64,000 nucleotides of DNA from Mayamaea pseudoterrestris (GCA_027923505.1 BROI01000009.1:1024188-1088187); one strand, 5' to 3'. Positions 40,794-51,743 are shown, numbered from the stretch's first letter. Made by a program: numbers and translations. Notes: a model not told the origin generated them from the sequence alone.

Positions 40794-43700
40794 ATGGAGG
40801 CAATCGTCATCGCTTTGGCTGGTCTGACGGACGAGTACGTTGCTGCTTTGGCAGCAGGTGGAATCATCTCTAAAGACGATCTTGGCATCGTATCTCGCCT
40901 CGACATTACGGAGGCTTTACCCCAAGCTCCTGTGATGGTTCGGCGCAAGCTTGAGCTCATTGGCGATTACGTTTTCAGGGGACAAGAGCTAACGGTGGAG
41001 ACGACGATTCCTTCCATTCGCGAATACCTGTCGAATCAAGGCAATCCTCAGCAACCAGCTGGAGCGCCTGCGGCTGCTGCAGTTGCTGCTGCACCGAAGA
41101 ACAATCTTAGGATTACGGTGAATCCTTTGGATCCGTTTTCGGGAGCCATTATGGATTGGGAGCGCTGGGAGATCAAAGCGAGGGACACGATCAATCAATC
41201 GCTGTACTCGACGCTGTTGACGACAGAGCCGGCCGCGGACAATGCGAACGCGCAGACGGCAAGCAGAGAGTTTTACTCAATGTTATCGCGAGCCGTCGCC
41301 GATGGTGATGCGTATCACATTGTCGAGGGTGTTGAAAATCAAGACGGTTTCATCGCTTGGAAAAAGTTAGTCGACTGGTACACGTCGCCAGTAACGGGGC
41401 GTTCACTCGTTCAGTTTCATCGCAAGAAATTGCAGGATGCTAGATTGGACGAGGACTGTACGGCTAGCAGCTACATTAATACCTTCATGACAAGTTCTCG
41501 CAAGCTCGACTCGCTCAACGCTGGTTTGACGGACTCGATCAAGTTGCAAGATTTTTTAGAAGGCATTGTGGATGAAGACTACGACGTCGTCGTTCAAGGA
41601 ATGAAGCGCCAAGTTGGTTTAACCTTTGATGATGCTGTTAAAGCTATCAGAGGGCGCGAGCAAGATCTTGTAGACAAGGCGAACGCTACAGGAACACACA
41701 CTCCTTCGACCAAGGCTCGCCGCGCTCCTGGGGGCGCGAATAACAATGGATCGAGGAACGCTATTCCATTCATTCCGAATTTCCTATTGAACACCATTAA
41801 ACAAGATCATATTCGCAAGAATCTGTTGAAGTGGCGCGCTATTCGAAATGACGAAGGAAGAGAAATTCGTCCTGACGAGTTGATCCCTGATCCAGATGCC
41901 GGCGGCCATCAAGGCGGCGACAACAAAGATAGGGCTACTCAAGGATCCAACAAGAGCCACACCGCTACCCCGAAGAGTGCTCGCAAGAGCGGAAAGCGTG
42001 GTTTAAAGAGTCGTCGAGTGGCGACGGTCAGTGCGCCGTCCGTCAAGACGCGACAAACCAAAACGAAGCTTACCGGTCTTGGAGACTCTGCTTTGAAGGT
42101 GTTCCTCAAGGATGAGGACGAACACGCCGAAGACTCGTGTAGCGATGATGAAGATGATGGTGTTAATGAACAGGCCGATCAGAATGAGTCTTCCGTTAGC
42201 AAGTCCTCGCGCAGGAGGAAGAAGGCAACGAAGAAGCTTGCGGCGAAGACTCGCCGCAACCCAAGGAGTCGTCGAGGACGCTCGGCGGACAGACCCCGGG
42301 CAATCATCGATCCAGGGTCGGAAATTAACATCATTGGTGGCGTTGGATGGGAGGTTATTGCTGCGGTTAACATGTCTGCCAAGGTCGATGGCGCATTGAC
42401 AGGAATGGAAGGCAAGCGGCTGCCAATCGTGTGTGCGGTGACCGTTTATGAGCACCCCAGCAAAGGACCTATTCTTCTTGGAGTTGGAAGCGCCGCGTGG
42501 GACGAGTCGCCTGCTCAAACTGAGTCTCTATTCAACTCACACATGCTACGCGAGGCAGGTGTTACGGTTGAAGACAAGGCTGAGCGCGACGGCGGAGCGT
42601 CACTCATTGAGGTAGAAGGAACGACTATTAAACTCGATTTCGTCGACGAAAAGACTCTTTCCTTCTACATACGCAGGCCAACACAGAAGGAGCTAACAGA
42701 GTTAAACGTACTGTGGCTCATACCGCGAAAGTTCGGGTTGGAATCCGGACACAAGTTTACACCATCGAGGCGAGCGCCTGCAGAATCAATCCCAGAGAAG
42801 GCCGACTGGCGAATCAGATTAGGAAACTGTCCTGAGTTCGTTGCTGCCAAGACTTTGGAGGCGACTACGCAGTTGTGCGAAGCTCCCGTCGAGATGGAGA
42901 ATAGAGAGAGTCCCCGACAGCATCGTAAACAACGCTTGCTTGCTTTGCATCCAAGGCGTGTTGAAGGACGCACGGATTCGGATACTTTCTTCTCTACAGT
43001 AAAATCCATTCGAGGTTACATGTGTGTCCAAATCTTTGTCGCTGTGACAAGCAAGTTTCTGTTTGCGCGTTGCATGCGCAAGGAATCTGAATCGCATGGC
43101 GCCTATCAGGATTTTATAAGGTACATTGGCGCTCCTAACGTTCTTATCACTGATAATGCTCAAACGCAGATTGGAAAGAAGTGGACAGCGACCAGTCGCA
43201 ACCTTGCGGTTCGACAAAAGAATACGGTACCTCACAACCAGCAGCAGAATCAAGCTGAAGGAGCAGTCCATCTTGTCAAGAAGCGAGTCATACTTGTACT
43301 GCGCGCGGCACAAGCTCCTCTTGTATTCTGGTGCTACTGTTTGCTCTTTGTTATCGACTGCCTCAATTTCACGGCGCGCAAGGAACTCGAATGGCGCACG
43401 CCACACGAAAGGATGTATGGGATGACTCCCGATATATCAGTCTTTCGCTTCAGTTTCTGGCAACCAGTCTGGTACTATGAACCGACTGCAAGCTTTCCTC
43501 ACAAGAACTTTCTTCCAGGACGTTTTGTAGGGATTGCTTGGGATCACGGCGACGCGTTTACGTATCGCATCTGGACGACCCCGGAAGGCGTCTGGGAGAA
43601 GGGGCGCGAGCTCATTCGAAACGTGGTCCAACCACGCCGCGACGATGAGGAAGTTTGTAGTTTAATTGCTATAAAAGAAACTGATCTTTTACTCGAACGA

Positions 43701-46241
43701 CAGCTTGATGGAGGAGGGTCTGCTAGGAGCAGAAAACGTCGACGCCAAAACCGTCGCAAACGGTCGCGGAACGACACCAACGCTCAGCGTGATCGCTCCG
43801 GTTCTGACAGCGACTCGAGCGTGGAATCAATTGACGACGACCATGGAGATAATGAAGACTGCGTTGCAAGTGCTCCTCAGTTTCGACGGGGCGTCGTTCC
43901 AGAGGAGCAGGGGGCAGCGGACGCAGCTACTACAGGCAATCAGAACAAGCGAGTAAGGTTCGAGTCAGCGGAAGACCATTTGGATTCAACAGAAGCCTCG
44001 GATAGACTCGGCAGCCACCGCAACGTGGAGGTCGAGACGGTCAACGAGTCGGACGAAGAGGAAGACGAGGAGAACCGAACGCCAAGCACTGCTAACAATG
44101 GGAGCCGGTCTCGAGAGGAGCTTTTGCCAGGCTTCAATCCATTGGAGAACGATGGAATCGAGATGGCGGAGGAAGTTAACAACGCGTATTCCTCCACGCT
44201 CGAGAACGAACCATCCATTGGCGGCGCACATGTTCGAGCGATCCTTGGTCATGAATGGACTGAAGGGCGACTGCGACTGCAAGTCGTTTGGAATACGGAG
44301 CAGAAATCCTGGGAAGAGCTTCGTGACATGAAGGAAGATTATCCAAGGATGACGGCTCAGTACATCCTCGACAAGAACGTAACTCGAGCCAGAGCAACCG
44401 ATCGAACGCTTTCGTGGGCTACAAAGGTTATTAGAGACTTGAATCGAGCCGTGAGGCGAGTGACGAGACTATATGACTTTCATCTGGACGACAACGACGA
44501 AGTTTACGCTGTTCGACGGACTCAGAATCGAAAGAAGAAGAAGACGTACACGGCTAAACCAGAGTTCAAGTACGGCGTTCAAGTACCCAAGAACGTTCGA
44601 GAGGCTATTCGATTGGATGAAGCTAACGGCGATACGCATTGGCAAGACGCTATCAAGGCCGAGGTTGGATCGTTGACGGAGCTCGAGTGCTTTGATTTCA
44701 AGGGCGCCGGTTTCGTACCCGACTCTTGCTATCAGAAGACTACGCTCATGATGATCTTTACTGTCAAACAAGATATGCGGCGCAAAGCTAGGCTTGTTGC
44801 TGGAGGCCATTTGATTGATGCTTTGGATCATAACGTATACTCGTCGACGGTAAAAGGCATCAGCGTGAAGCTTCTCCACGTCATCGCTCACAAGGCGAAT
44901 CTTCGACAAGTTTGCGGCGACGTTGCTAATGCTTACGTGAACGCTTTTACTAACGAAAAAGTATACGCTATTGCAGGACCAGAGTTTGGACCAGAGCTTG
45001 AAGGCAAGGTGGTCATTATCGTTAAGGCTCTTTACGGGCTATCGTCTTCGGGCGAACGATGGCACGCGCACTTTGCCGATACGCTCAGAGGCCTTGGCTT
45101 TGTTCCTACTGGATATGATAAGGATGTTTGGATCCGTCTTGCAGAAGACGGCAGCCATTATGAATACGTTTGCACTCACGTCGACGATTTCATGTTGGTC
45201 GGCAAGAATCCAGAGGCAATAATGGAGGCCATTCAACTCGTCTATTCAGTCAAATCCATCGGCCCTCCCGATTACTACTTGGGTAATGATTATAAGAAGG
45301 ATCGGAAAGGACGATGGTGCATCGGTTGCAAGAAGTACTTGACGGAAGCAATCAAACGGGTCGAGCGCATGTTTGGAATGCTCAAGAAGTATACGAATCC
45401 AACTGAAACAGGCGACCACCCCGAAATTGATACGAGTACAATGCTTAATGATGATGAGCATCGAAAGTATCAAATGTTGATTGGAATGCTCGTTTGGATC
45501 GTTACGATTGGACGAATTGATGTCGCTCACGCCACGTCCTCCCTCTCGAGATTTACTGCAGCTCCAAGGGACGGTCATCTCAAGCGAGTGCTGCGAGTAT
45601 TTGGGTATCTAAAGAAGCGAGCGAATCGTAGGATCGTCGTTGATTCAAGAGACCCAGTTTATTCAGGCGCTGAAGACTCGCGAGCGATGGATCTTACCAA
45701 GGAGCTATCCGAGCAATACGCTAACGCGTTCGAGGAGATTGACGCGAGCCTTCCGCCAGCTCTTATAGACGAGATGCTCATTACAGTCTTTGTTGATTCT
45801 GATCATGCACACAATCAGTTAACAAGACGGTCCATAACGGGGATGCTGATTGTCGTCGGGCGGACGCCAGTCATGTATATGAGCAAGCGTCAAGGGGCAA
45901 TAGAGACGTCCACATACGGAGCTGAATTCTGTGCGATGAAGACAGCTGTAGAGGAGCTCATTGCTGTACGTTATATGCTTCGATGCCTCGGCGTCAAGGT
46001 GTCGACGGCCAGTTTCATTTGTGGTGACAATATGGGCGTTATTCAGAACGCGACCTTGAGCAGCAGCGTCTTGAAGAAGAAGCATGTTGCTATTGCTTAC
46101 CATAAAACGCGAGAAGCGTCAGCGGCAGGGATCTGCCACCCTATCAAGATTGATGGATTGGACAACTTTGCAGACTGCCTCACGAAGGGGCAAACGCAGA
46201 AGGCGTTCAGTAAGTGTGTCGGCGGATTCATGCATGGCTAA
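40794..46241 (+). CDS. Copia Gag-Pol polyprotein, copy 2
   Basis: A 1815-residue frame that translates to the same protein as copy 1 throughout. Catalytic residues and domain order are those given for copy 1: Gag, protease (DPGSE), integrase, chromodomain-like segment, reverse transcriptase (HVDDF), RNase H. The lack of any difference across 5.4 kb implies very recent duplication or an assembly duplication. Confidence 0.97.
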   Translation: MEAIVIALAGLTDEYVAALAAGGIISKDDLGIVSRLDITEALPQAPVMVRRKLELIGDYVFRGQELTVETTIPSIREYLSNQGNPQQPAGAPAAAAVAAAPKNNLRITVNPLDPFSGAIMDWERWEIKARDTINQSLYSTLLTTEPAADNANAQTASREFYSMLSRAVADGDAYHIVEGVENQDGFIAWKKLVDWYTSPVTGRSLVQFHRKKLQDARLDEDCTASSYINTFMTSSRKLDSLNAGLTDSIKLQDFLEGIVDEDYDVVVQGMKRQVGLTFDDAVKAIRGREQDLVDKANATGTHTPSTKARRAPGGANNNGSRNAIPFIPNFLLNTIKQDHIRKNLLKWRAIRNDEGREIRPDELIPDPDAGGHQGGDNKDRATQGSNKSHTATPKSARKSGKRGLKSRRVATVSAPSVKTRQTKTKLTGLGDSALKVFLKDEDEHAEDSCSDDEDDGVNEQADQNESSVSKSSRRRKKATKKLAAKTRRNPRSRRGRSADRPRAIIDPGSEINIIGGVGWEVIAAVNMSAKVDGALTGMEGKRLPIVCAVTVYEHPSKGPILLGVGSAAWDESPAQTESLFNSHMLREAGVTVEDKAERDGGASLIEVEGTTIKLDFVDEKTLSFYIRRPTQKELTELNVLWLIPRKFGLESGHKFTPSRRAPAESIPEKADWRIRLGNCPEFVAAKTLEATTQLCEAPVEMENRESPRQHRKQRLLALHPRRVEGRTDSDTFFSTVKSIRGYMCVQIFVAVTSKFLFARCMRKESESHGAYQDFIRYIGAPNVLITDNAQTQIGKKWTATSRNLAVRQKNTVPHNQQQNQAEGAVHLVKKRVILVLRAAQAPLVFWCYCLLFVIDCLNFTARKELEWRTPHERMYGMTPDISVFRFSFWQPVWYYEPTASFPHKNFLPGRFVGIAWDHGDAFTYRIWTTPEGVWEKGRELIRNVVQPRRDDEEVCSLIAIKETDLLLERQLDGGGSARSRKRRRQNRRKRSRNDTNAQRDRSGSDSDSSVESIDDDHGDNEDCVASAPQFRRGVVPEEQGAADAATTGNQNKRVRFESAEDHLDSTEASDRLGSHRNVEVETVNESDEEEDEENRTPSTANNGSRSREELLPGFNPLENDGIEMAEEVNNAYSSTLENEPSIGGAHVRAILGHEWTEGRLRLQVVWNTEQKSWEELRDMKEDYPRMTAQYILDKNVTRARATDRTLSWATKVIRDLNRAVRRVTRLYDFHLDDNDEVYAVRRTQNRKKKKTYTAKPEFKYGVQVPKNVREAIRLDEANGDTHWQDAIKAEVGSLTELECFDFKGAGFVPDSCYQKTTLMMIFTVKQDMRRKARLVAGGHLIDALDHNVYSSTVKGISVKLLHVIAHKANLRQVCGDVANAYVNAFTNEKVYAIAGPEFGPELEGKVVIIVKALYGLSSSGERWHAHFADTLRGLGFVPTGYDKDVWIRLAEDGSHYEYVCTHVDDFMLVGKNPEAIMEAIQLVYSVKSIGPPDYYLGNDYKKDRKGRWCIGCKKYLTEAIKRVERMFGMLKKYTNPTETGDHPEIDTSTMLNDDEHRKYQMLIGMLVWIVTIGRIDVAHATSSLSRFTAAPRDGHLKRVLRVFGYLKKRANRRIVVDSRDPVYSGAEDSRAMDLTKELSEQYANAFEEIDASLPPALIDEMLITVFVDSDHAHNQLTRRSITGMLIVVGRTPVMYMSKRQGAIETSTYGAEFCAMKTAVEELIAVRYMLRCLGVKVSTASFICGDNMGVIQNATLSSSVLKKKHVAIAYHKTREASAAGICHPIKIDGLDNFADCLTKGQTQKAFSKCVGGFMHG

Positions 46242-46330
46242 GGCGAGTTTGCAGAGGAGCGCTGCTTTAGTAATCTATTAGTATATTGGTCTGTTGAAGA
46301 GAGCAGGGTTCTCCAGCGTCTCAAGAGGAG

Positions 46331-46571
46331 TGATAGAAACTAGGTTTCCGGAGAGTGTGACACGCTGCAACTGACGCAACGGTACTGGCCGAGTACACTG
46401 AAGGCGATACTAACTAGTCGACGGAGACGAGTTTAGTATAGCGGTAACTCAACTAGAAATACGGGACGGAGGACCACTTGTTGTTCGAAAGGACTCGGGT
46501 TGTTGCTATCTTCTGTCCTGGGCGCTAACGGGCCATTACAGTCTATAGGATAGAGTAGCAGCTATTTATCA
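46331..46571 (+). repeat. LTR D (3' LTR of Copia copy 2)
   Basis: 241 bp, identical by eye to the other three LTRs; preceded by AAGAGGAG. Confidence 0.95.
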
Positions 46572-48010
46572 ATTGCGCCGTCGTTTGATCATCATATACA
46601 CCACAATGGAGGTTGATCCCGCAGCCCAAATGTAACAGAAACAACTTGTATCAATAAAGAAGATATGTTTGGAGCTTATTGCGCGTTTGGGTGCTCTATA
46701 AAGCCTTGAAAGGCAAAAGATCCACCTTGACACCAAACACCGCGATGCACCACGCACTGTCGAGCGCGTCGACGACAAGTCATGTTTCTACAGCATAGCA
46801 CCTTCGGTTGCACCTTGTTGGCCTCCAAGGGCTACATAGTTGACGAAAATGTGTGCAAGGATAGCGCAATTGCGTGCATTTTGCGTTGTTCCAGTGAGGC
46901 CTGCACGGAACGGTCGGCAGTCGGCTCGGTCTACATGCTCACATTCCATCAGATTTCCTTCTTCCAAGCAGGGCAGAAGCAAGTCAAAGGTTCCTACCAG
47001 CTAGTTGTCCTTCTTTCCGCTGACGAGAACAAGCAAGACTGGTCAGATTCAGTGTGAGCCGCTTCAATACGCATGCCTTTCAATGATTCGTCATCCATCA
47101 TTCATGCATTCCGTCGCATTGAACTCTGTATTGGAGGCAAGACTCTCATTTGATATGCATTGTATGTTTGGTCAAGCGCTTTATTGAAAGCATTGATGGT
47201 TTTGTCCCGACAACGCTGGTCAAAAGGTGAAAGGATCTCAAGTTTTAGCGGCAAGTAATCGTTTTGCCGACGTTGACAGCCCCTTTAAAATGAGTCAATG
47301 CAACTAGCTACTTCTGTAGATAATAGTAAATGTACTGTACTTTACATCTGTTACTATTTACTAGTATGTAAACAATATCATATGGCCAGTACCAACAACG
47401 AAACCCCAACAAAACGCGTTCCTCTTGCATCAACTTGTATGGCGCGCGCCACGGGAACAAGAAAGAATGAAAGCATGGCTCTTTTACTATGCAATACCGA
47501 ACACTATAGAGAAGCCACCTGGCGAAAAGAACGATAATAGCTCTATTAGAAAGCAAAATATGCACAGGTTTGTGCGGGATCATTCCGTGTCGTTTTGATC
47601 GTGGGTTTTCAGTCCCAAAAATTGATAGGCTTTATTGTTGATGACGTGTAATGACGTTTTGGTTTGAACCAATCAAACAACGAAACGACCGCTAACTCCG
47701 CAGCGCGCTTTGTTTCAAACGATGAAACGATGAAACGCGCAAAACGACGAAACACCGTCCGCTAACATCGCGTCTGACTCTCGTTACATAATGTTGCGAC
47801 GGCCATTGTATCCTGCATTTACAGTTAATCAGTTGTTTCGAGCTTCAATCTTATCTCACTGACAGCCTCATTGACTTTGATCTCCGAGGCTTGCTCCACT
47901 GCTGCGCTGACTTGAGTAATAGCGAGCTGGATCACACAAACCGACGAAACAGACATCTTTCATAGTCAACGGCTACTTTCGCCGGCGAAAGACTTGTTTC
48001 GCCGCTCTAC
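46572..48010. other. Intergenic, right flank of the Copia tandem
   Basis: 1.4 kb with no convincing gene. On the minus strand one frame is open from about 46982 to the LTR edge near 46572 except for a single TAG at 46785-46787; the product is not recognised. An overlapping plus-strand frame at 46782-47057 is also unrecognised. The right part (47650-48010) carries a cluster of GAAACG words described separately. Confidence 0.5.
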
Positions 48011-48075
48011 ATGAACCGCGACGACTGTGGTACTGATAGCGTGCCATCCATCCATAGACAAGCTGTTTCAAAAAT
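47660..48075. promoter_or_regulatory. GAAAC/GTTTC motif cluster upstream of the DUF1336 gene
   Basis: At least nine copies of GAAAC or its complement GTTTC occur in about 400 bp, several as (A)CGAAACG: CAACGAAACGACC, TTTGTTTCAAACG, GATGAAACGATGAAACGC, GACGAAACACC, GTTGTTTCGAGC, GACGAAACAGAC and TTGTTTCGCCG. The spacing is irregular so it is not a simple tandem repeat. It lies just upstream of the start at 48011. Function is inferred from position only. Confidence 0.4.
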
Positions 48076-49188
48076 GGATTCAAAGTCTGATAACGAACAT
48101 GATTTGCGCTCTCCAAGTTCCATTTGCATTCAACGCAAACTGTCGGCTGCCGTCACAACGAATGACGACGTCGAACATCAATATCTGGAGGGACGACCAA
48201 AGATTGTTGTACAACAAAAAAGCAATAAACTCAAGCTGGCTGGGTTGACGAGACCTGGCTCTCTTTTTAAGCGTGCTAGTACAGTGCCCATGGACCAAGA
48301 CCAGGAGCGGCATTTTCACCTTCATGGTGTTCATGACTTTTGCAGAATTCCGGCGCCGCTGAATTTGGAGTATTGGTCGGAACCAACTGCCGAGACGTTC
48401 AAAGTAAGTACCGAGGGATTGACAAGTATGACAAGAGACGGATTGAAACGGAACTGTCGGGCTGACGTGTGTTTGCTTTGCTAATACTTTAGGTGAGATC
48501 AAAGCTTTACTTGAATACTCGATTGAAAGCTCCTTCCGATGCCTCGGTGTTCCAGTTTCTTGCTTGCGACTTGGTACAAGTCGATTCTCCCATTTTGACT
48601 GGACTTTGCGCTCACCCTCAAGAGCGTGTTCAGCAAGCCCTAAGACGCCAAGGACAAACTGGTCTGAAGGAGCTTCCAGAATTTATATTTGCCGTCAATT
48701 ACTGTCTTCCTGCTGGGGCTGCAGCCGGTGGATTCACTCATTGGGTCGCCTATTTTGGCACTGACAATGTTGCGCAGCTCAATGACGAATCGACACCGCT
48801 TGGACGTGTCTGCAAGCCATTTTTCTTTGGAGATTCGGACCAGTTCCGGCGAGAGCGATTCAAGCTCATTCCGCACGTTGTGCAAGGCAACATTATTATT
48901 CGAAAAGCCGTGGGAAGTAAACCTTCCATTCTTGGCCGAAAGTTGAAGCAGTACTACGTCCGCAATCCTAGATTTTTTGAAGTCATTGTTGATATTGCTT
49001 CCGACCCTGTGGCGGAGCGCATTGTCAAACTAGCTCTTGGTGGTGCTCGGCATTTGGTGGTGGACATGATGTTCCTTCTTGAAGGCACTTGTGCCGAGGA
49101 GCTACCAGAACGAATTCTAGGAGCCACTCGAATTCAACACCTAGACTTGAAAACAAGCTCGCTGCAGAGGTTTGTGACAAACGTTTAG
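48011..49188 (+). CDS. EDR2 C-terminal (DUF1336) domain protein
   Basis: Two exons, 48011-48403 and 48493-49188, with an 89-bp intron (donor GTAAGT, acceptor ACTTTAG) joined in phase 0; 362 residues. The N-terminal about 110 residues are Ser/Lys-rich and not conserved. The rest is the EDR2-C/DUF1336 fold found in plant EDR2 and related lipid-linked regulators: EYWSEPTAETFKVR at the splice joint, YLNTRLKAPSD, FIFAVNYCLPAG, FFFGDSDQFRRERFKLIP, VGSKPSILGRKLKQYY, FFEVIVDIASDPVAERIVK, ELPERILGATRIQHLDL. The START or PH domains that precede it in plant proteins are absent, so this is the domain alone. Membrane or lipid association is a family-level guess. A Met at 48077 could be the start. Confidence 0.9.
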
Positions 49189-49675
49189 CGTCAGTCTCAG
49201 GCGGTTATGCAAGGTGTTGGTTTGTGTTGTATGTGTCAGGTTGAAATTGTGCAAGTCATAAGAAGTAGTAGCAAAAAGTGTTTCCTTTACAGACATCCTC
49301 GGTGCTGCTCCAACTATGGGCTCATTTGACAGTCCGGCAGAAGTACAATACATATTTAGGGTGTGATAGTATTACTATCGCTCATCTGGCGACCAAGTTA
49401 AGACACAGACCCTACCCTCCATCTGCTTGTTATCTAGAACAGGCTCCAAGTGTAAAGAAGGTGCGCATTAGCTAGAAGTATCTAGTGGAATGCCAGATCT
49501 GCAATCGTCGAGTGGCAGTGTCGCGCTTTGCTCAGCATTGAGATAAATGCATGGGTTCGGGGACGGTCCGTGGATTTGGCTCAACGAGAGGGACAAATGG
49601 CAATAGATAAGTGATCCAACAATGTATAATATGAATTATAAGTTAATCTCATTACAATGTACCGATCGTTTGGTA
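49189..49675. other. Intergenic between convergent genes
   Basis: 487 bp between two convergent stop codons. Contains 3' untranslated sequence for both neighbours; AT-rich near 49620-49650 (AATGTATAATATGAATTATA). No gene seen. Confidence 0.5.
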
Positions 49676-51424
49676 CTATCCCTTTGTATCCAGTAGCGGC
49701 TTCAAGTAGTCCTTTGGACAAGGTTCATTTCTCATTGAGTATGCTGGTGACGACCCTAGCACGTTCTCTCCAAAAATTGATCGCAGTTTGCTAAAACTAA
49801 CATGTTTCAATGCCTGCAACGTTTGCATCTCCCCAAGTCGCAAATGTGCAGCCATCCATTGCGCTGTCCCGGGCTCAAGCTCTCGGATGAGTTGCTTCTC
49901 CAGCTCAATCGTCGTCGCAAATCGTTCCATACCCGTTGAGGCCATGCGCGACATACAGAATAAAGTTCGAAACTCGAGGGCATTGTGCGTATTCGGTAAT
50001 ACATAGTCCATATCCAGCATATGATGTTCCAAGAGACTCGTCGCGTCACCCTCATAGTCTTCGTGTGTGAGCGAAAGCACTCGACATGTTGAAAATACTG
50101 CCGTCGCGTTGAACTGCACTTGACTAGGGTCCAATTCGGGAATACCGTGCTGCCTTTCCTTGCTCCGTGGCGACATGGTGACGATCCAATGTTTCGGTGA
50201 GTGCGCGCGCTGCAGCAGAAACTGGTACTTGAGTTGCTTTAGCCGCCAAGCATCGTACATGTATGAATCCTGCTCAGCGTCGTCAGTTCGTGTCACACAT
50301 GCAGGGTATCCATCATCGTATTGCAAATACCGAAGAATGGCCAAGCGATATTGTTCCTGTAATGAACCGCTAATTGTCATTTGAGTCGAGTCCTGGAGCT
50401 GCACCGGATGCCACAAGTTGATGCCAGCCTGCGTCAAGTCAGTGCCATCGCCATTGACGAAACCGTAGCGTGCAAACAGGTTTTGATCGGAACGCTTGCC
50501 GTAACTATCATGTAATTCGCCACGAAAGTTCACCAGCGCCGTCACCACAAAATCGCCATTGGTTTGCGTTGTGAATCCCACGTTTGGCGGTGACTGATGA
50601 TTCAGCGAATCCAAAATGGGAACCATGGCATATGACCCGTTTGCTTTTCTTGATGATGACGTACCAAATGCACGAGTCAATACGGATAATCGAGCGGCAT
50701 AGTAGTCTTTTCTGTCGACATGGTCAACCAGTTTGCTGTATTCGTCATGGAACTGACGCTGCATAGCCTTGACGTATGCGTAGGAAAGCGACGACCGCCG
50801 GAGCAACTCGGCTAGCATATTGTCGTCCCAGAGTATGGGATGATAGCTGTCAAAGTGCTCATATGCGGGAAGCTGATGCAGCAAGTAGTGCAGCAGTACA
50901 GGATTTTCAACGAAACTGCTTTCGTAAAAGGAGCTATTTTCGCGAAGTCGTTTTTGCCAATGAGCAATATACAAGGCAAGGATTGTGGCGCCATCCAAAG
51001 AATCCTCCATACTGGCAATAATATGCTTTATGTCATCATCTTGACGAGCATCTTCCTCCCATATTTGCAGTCTTCGAGGCAGTTTTAGTACAATAGTACC
51101 CTTTCGAACTAATTGTTTCGTTTCGATTGACGTTCCTGATGTCAATACTTCAACGGCTCGCATGCTTCCTAGACATGATGTGTCTGGCTGTTTACAAACA
51201 AGGTCAATGAATGATTGCTGCTGTTGTTTGAGTATCATATGCGGTCTCATGTAGTTATAGAGCCAAGCTGTCATCATTGCAAGAAAGAGGATGGCAGACG
51301 CTTCCATCGTCATGGGATGAAGCATGTTGTGGCCGTTGTTCCGCTGTTCCGTCTTTGTATCTATTTGTCTTTTGTCTGAAGATTTGACATCCCCGACTTG
51401 GCGTTTACGACTTTTAACTGGCAT
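49676..51424 (-). CDS. SET-domain protein lysine methyltransferase (LSMT/SETD3-like), membrane-anchored
   Basis: A 582-residue single-exon protein. It begins with about 40 basic residues and one hydrophobic helix (ASAILFLAMMTAWLYNYM, about 42-59), so it is likely a membrane-anchored protein. The split SET domain follows: LVRKGTIVLKLPRRLQI, an inserted helical region, then RAFGTS, MVPILDSLNHQSPPNVGF (NH of the SAM-binding motif) and LHDSYGKRSDQNLFARYGFV (catalytic Tyr). The C-terminal part is the helical Rubisco-LSMT substrate-binding type (LELEKQLIRELEPG-like region, seen as ATTIELEKQLIRELEPG). It transfers methyl groups from S-adenosylmethionine to lysine or histidine. The substrate is not predictable. 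Confidence 0.85.
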   Translation of the reverse strand: MPVKSRKRQVGDVKSSDKRQIDTKTEQRNNGHNMLHPMTMEASAILFLAMMTAWLYNYMRPHMILKQQQQSFIDLVCKQPDTSCLGSMRAVEVLTSGTSIETKQLVRKGTIVLKLPRRLQIWEEDARQDDDIKHIIASMEDSLDGATILALYIAHWQKRLRENSSFYESSFVENPVLLHYLLHQLPAYEHFDSYHPILWDDNMLAELLRRSSLSYAYVKAMQRQFHDEYSKLVDHVDRKDYYAARLSVLTRAFGTSSSRKANGSYAMVPILDSLNHQSPPNVGFTTQTNGDFVVTALVNFRGELHDSYGKRSDQNLFARYGFVNGDGTDLTQAGINLWHPVQLQDSTQMTISGSLQEQYRLAILRYLQYDDGYPACVTRTDDAEQDSYMYDAWRLKQLKYQFLLQRAHSPKHWIVTMSPRSKERQHGIPELDPSQVQFNATAVFSTCRVLSLTHEDYEGDATSLLEHHMLDMDYVLPNTHNALEFRTLFCMSRMASTGMERFATTIELEKQLIRELEPGTAQWMAAHLRLGEMQTLQALKHVSFSKLRSIFGENVLGSSPAYSMRNEPCPKDYLKPLLDTKG

Positions 51425-51743
51425 GGTAGTACGCTATGAACCAAGAAAGGAGACGACCACACGAGTTTGCTGCATTGTCCTTGATGGTCGTCGCCGCTCA
51501 TTCAGCAACGTCGTAGCGGTTATCGTCGTGCACATCATCTTCTGGTCTTATTTGTGAAGCTCGCGCAGCATTTACCGGTGTCCCTACCTTCTTCCATACA
51601 GTGTAAAGTAGAAATTATTATATGTAAAGAACTAGTTACTTAATGGTCAGCTTAGTCGAATTCAAAAGTACATGACAATCATGATCAACCGCCAGTGATC
51701 CAAGCATGCTTACGCAGTATGCAATCAATGCAACTTTAGTCTC
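51425..51743. other. Intergenic, no gene seen
   Basis: 319 bp between the CSN6 stop and the SET protein start, both on the minus strand. Nothing recognisable. Confidence 0.5.

Larger units (their letters stand above)
40500..46571 (+). mobile_element. Copia LTR retrotransposon, tandem copy 2, apparently intact
   Basis: A second 6072-bp element in the same orientation: 5' LTR 40500-40740, 3' LTR 46331-46571, internal region 40741-46330. Every feature is offset exactly 6072 bp from copy 1. The right flank begins ATTGC, which does not duplicate the left flank of the pair (TGCCC). Confidence 0.96.

Noticed and set aside
34428-46571. Tandem formed by simple unequal crossing over between LTRs
   Set aside because: That would leave three LTRs in total; four are present, with two directly adjacent.
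46782-47057. A 91-codon plus-strand frame
   Set aside because: No family features, overlapped by a longer minus-strand frame, and located in the flank of a mobile element.
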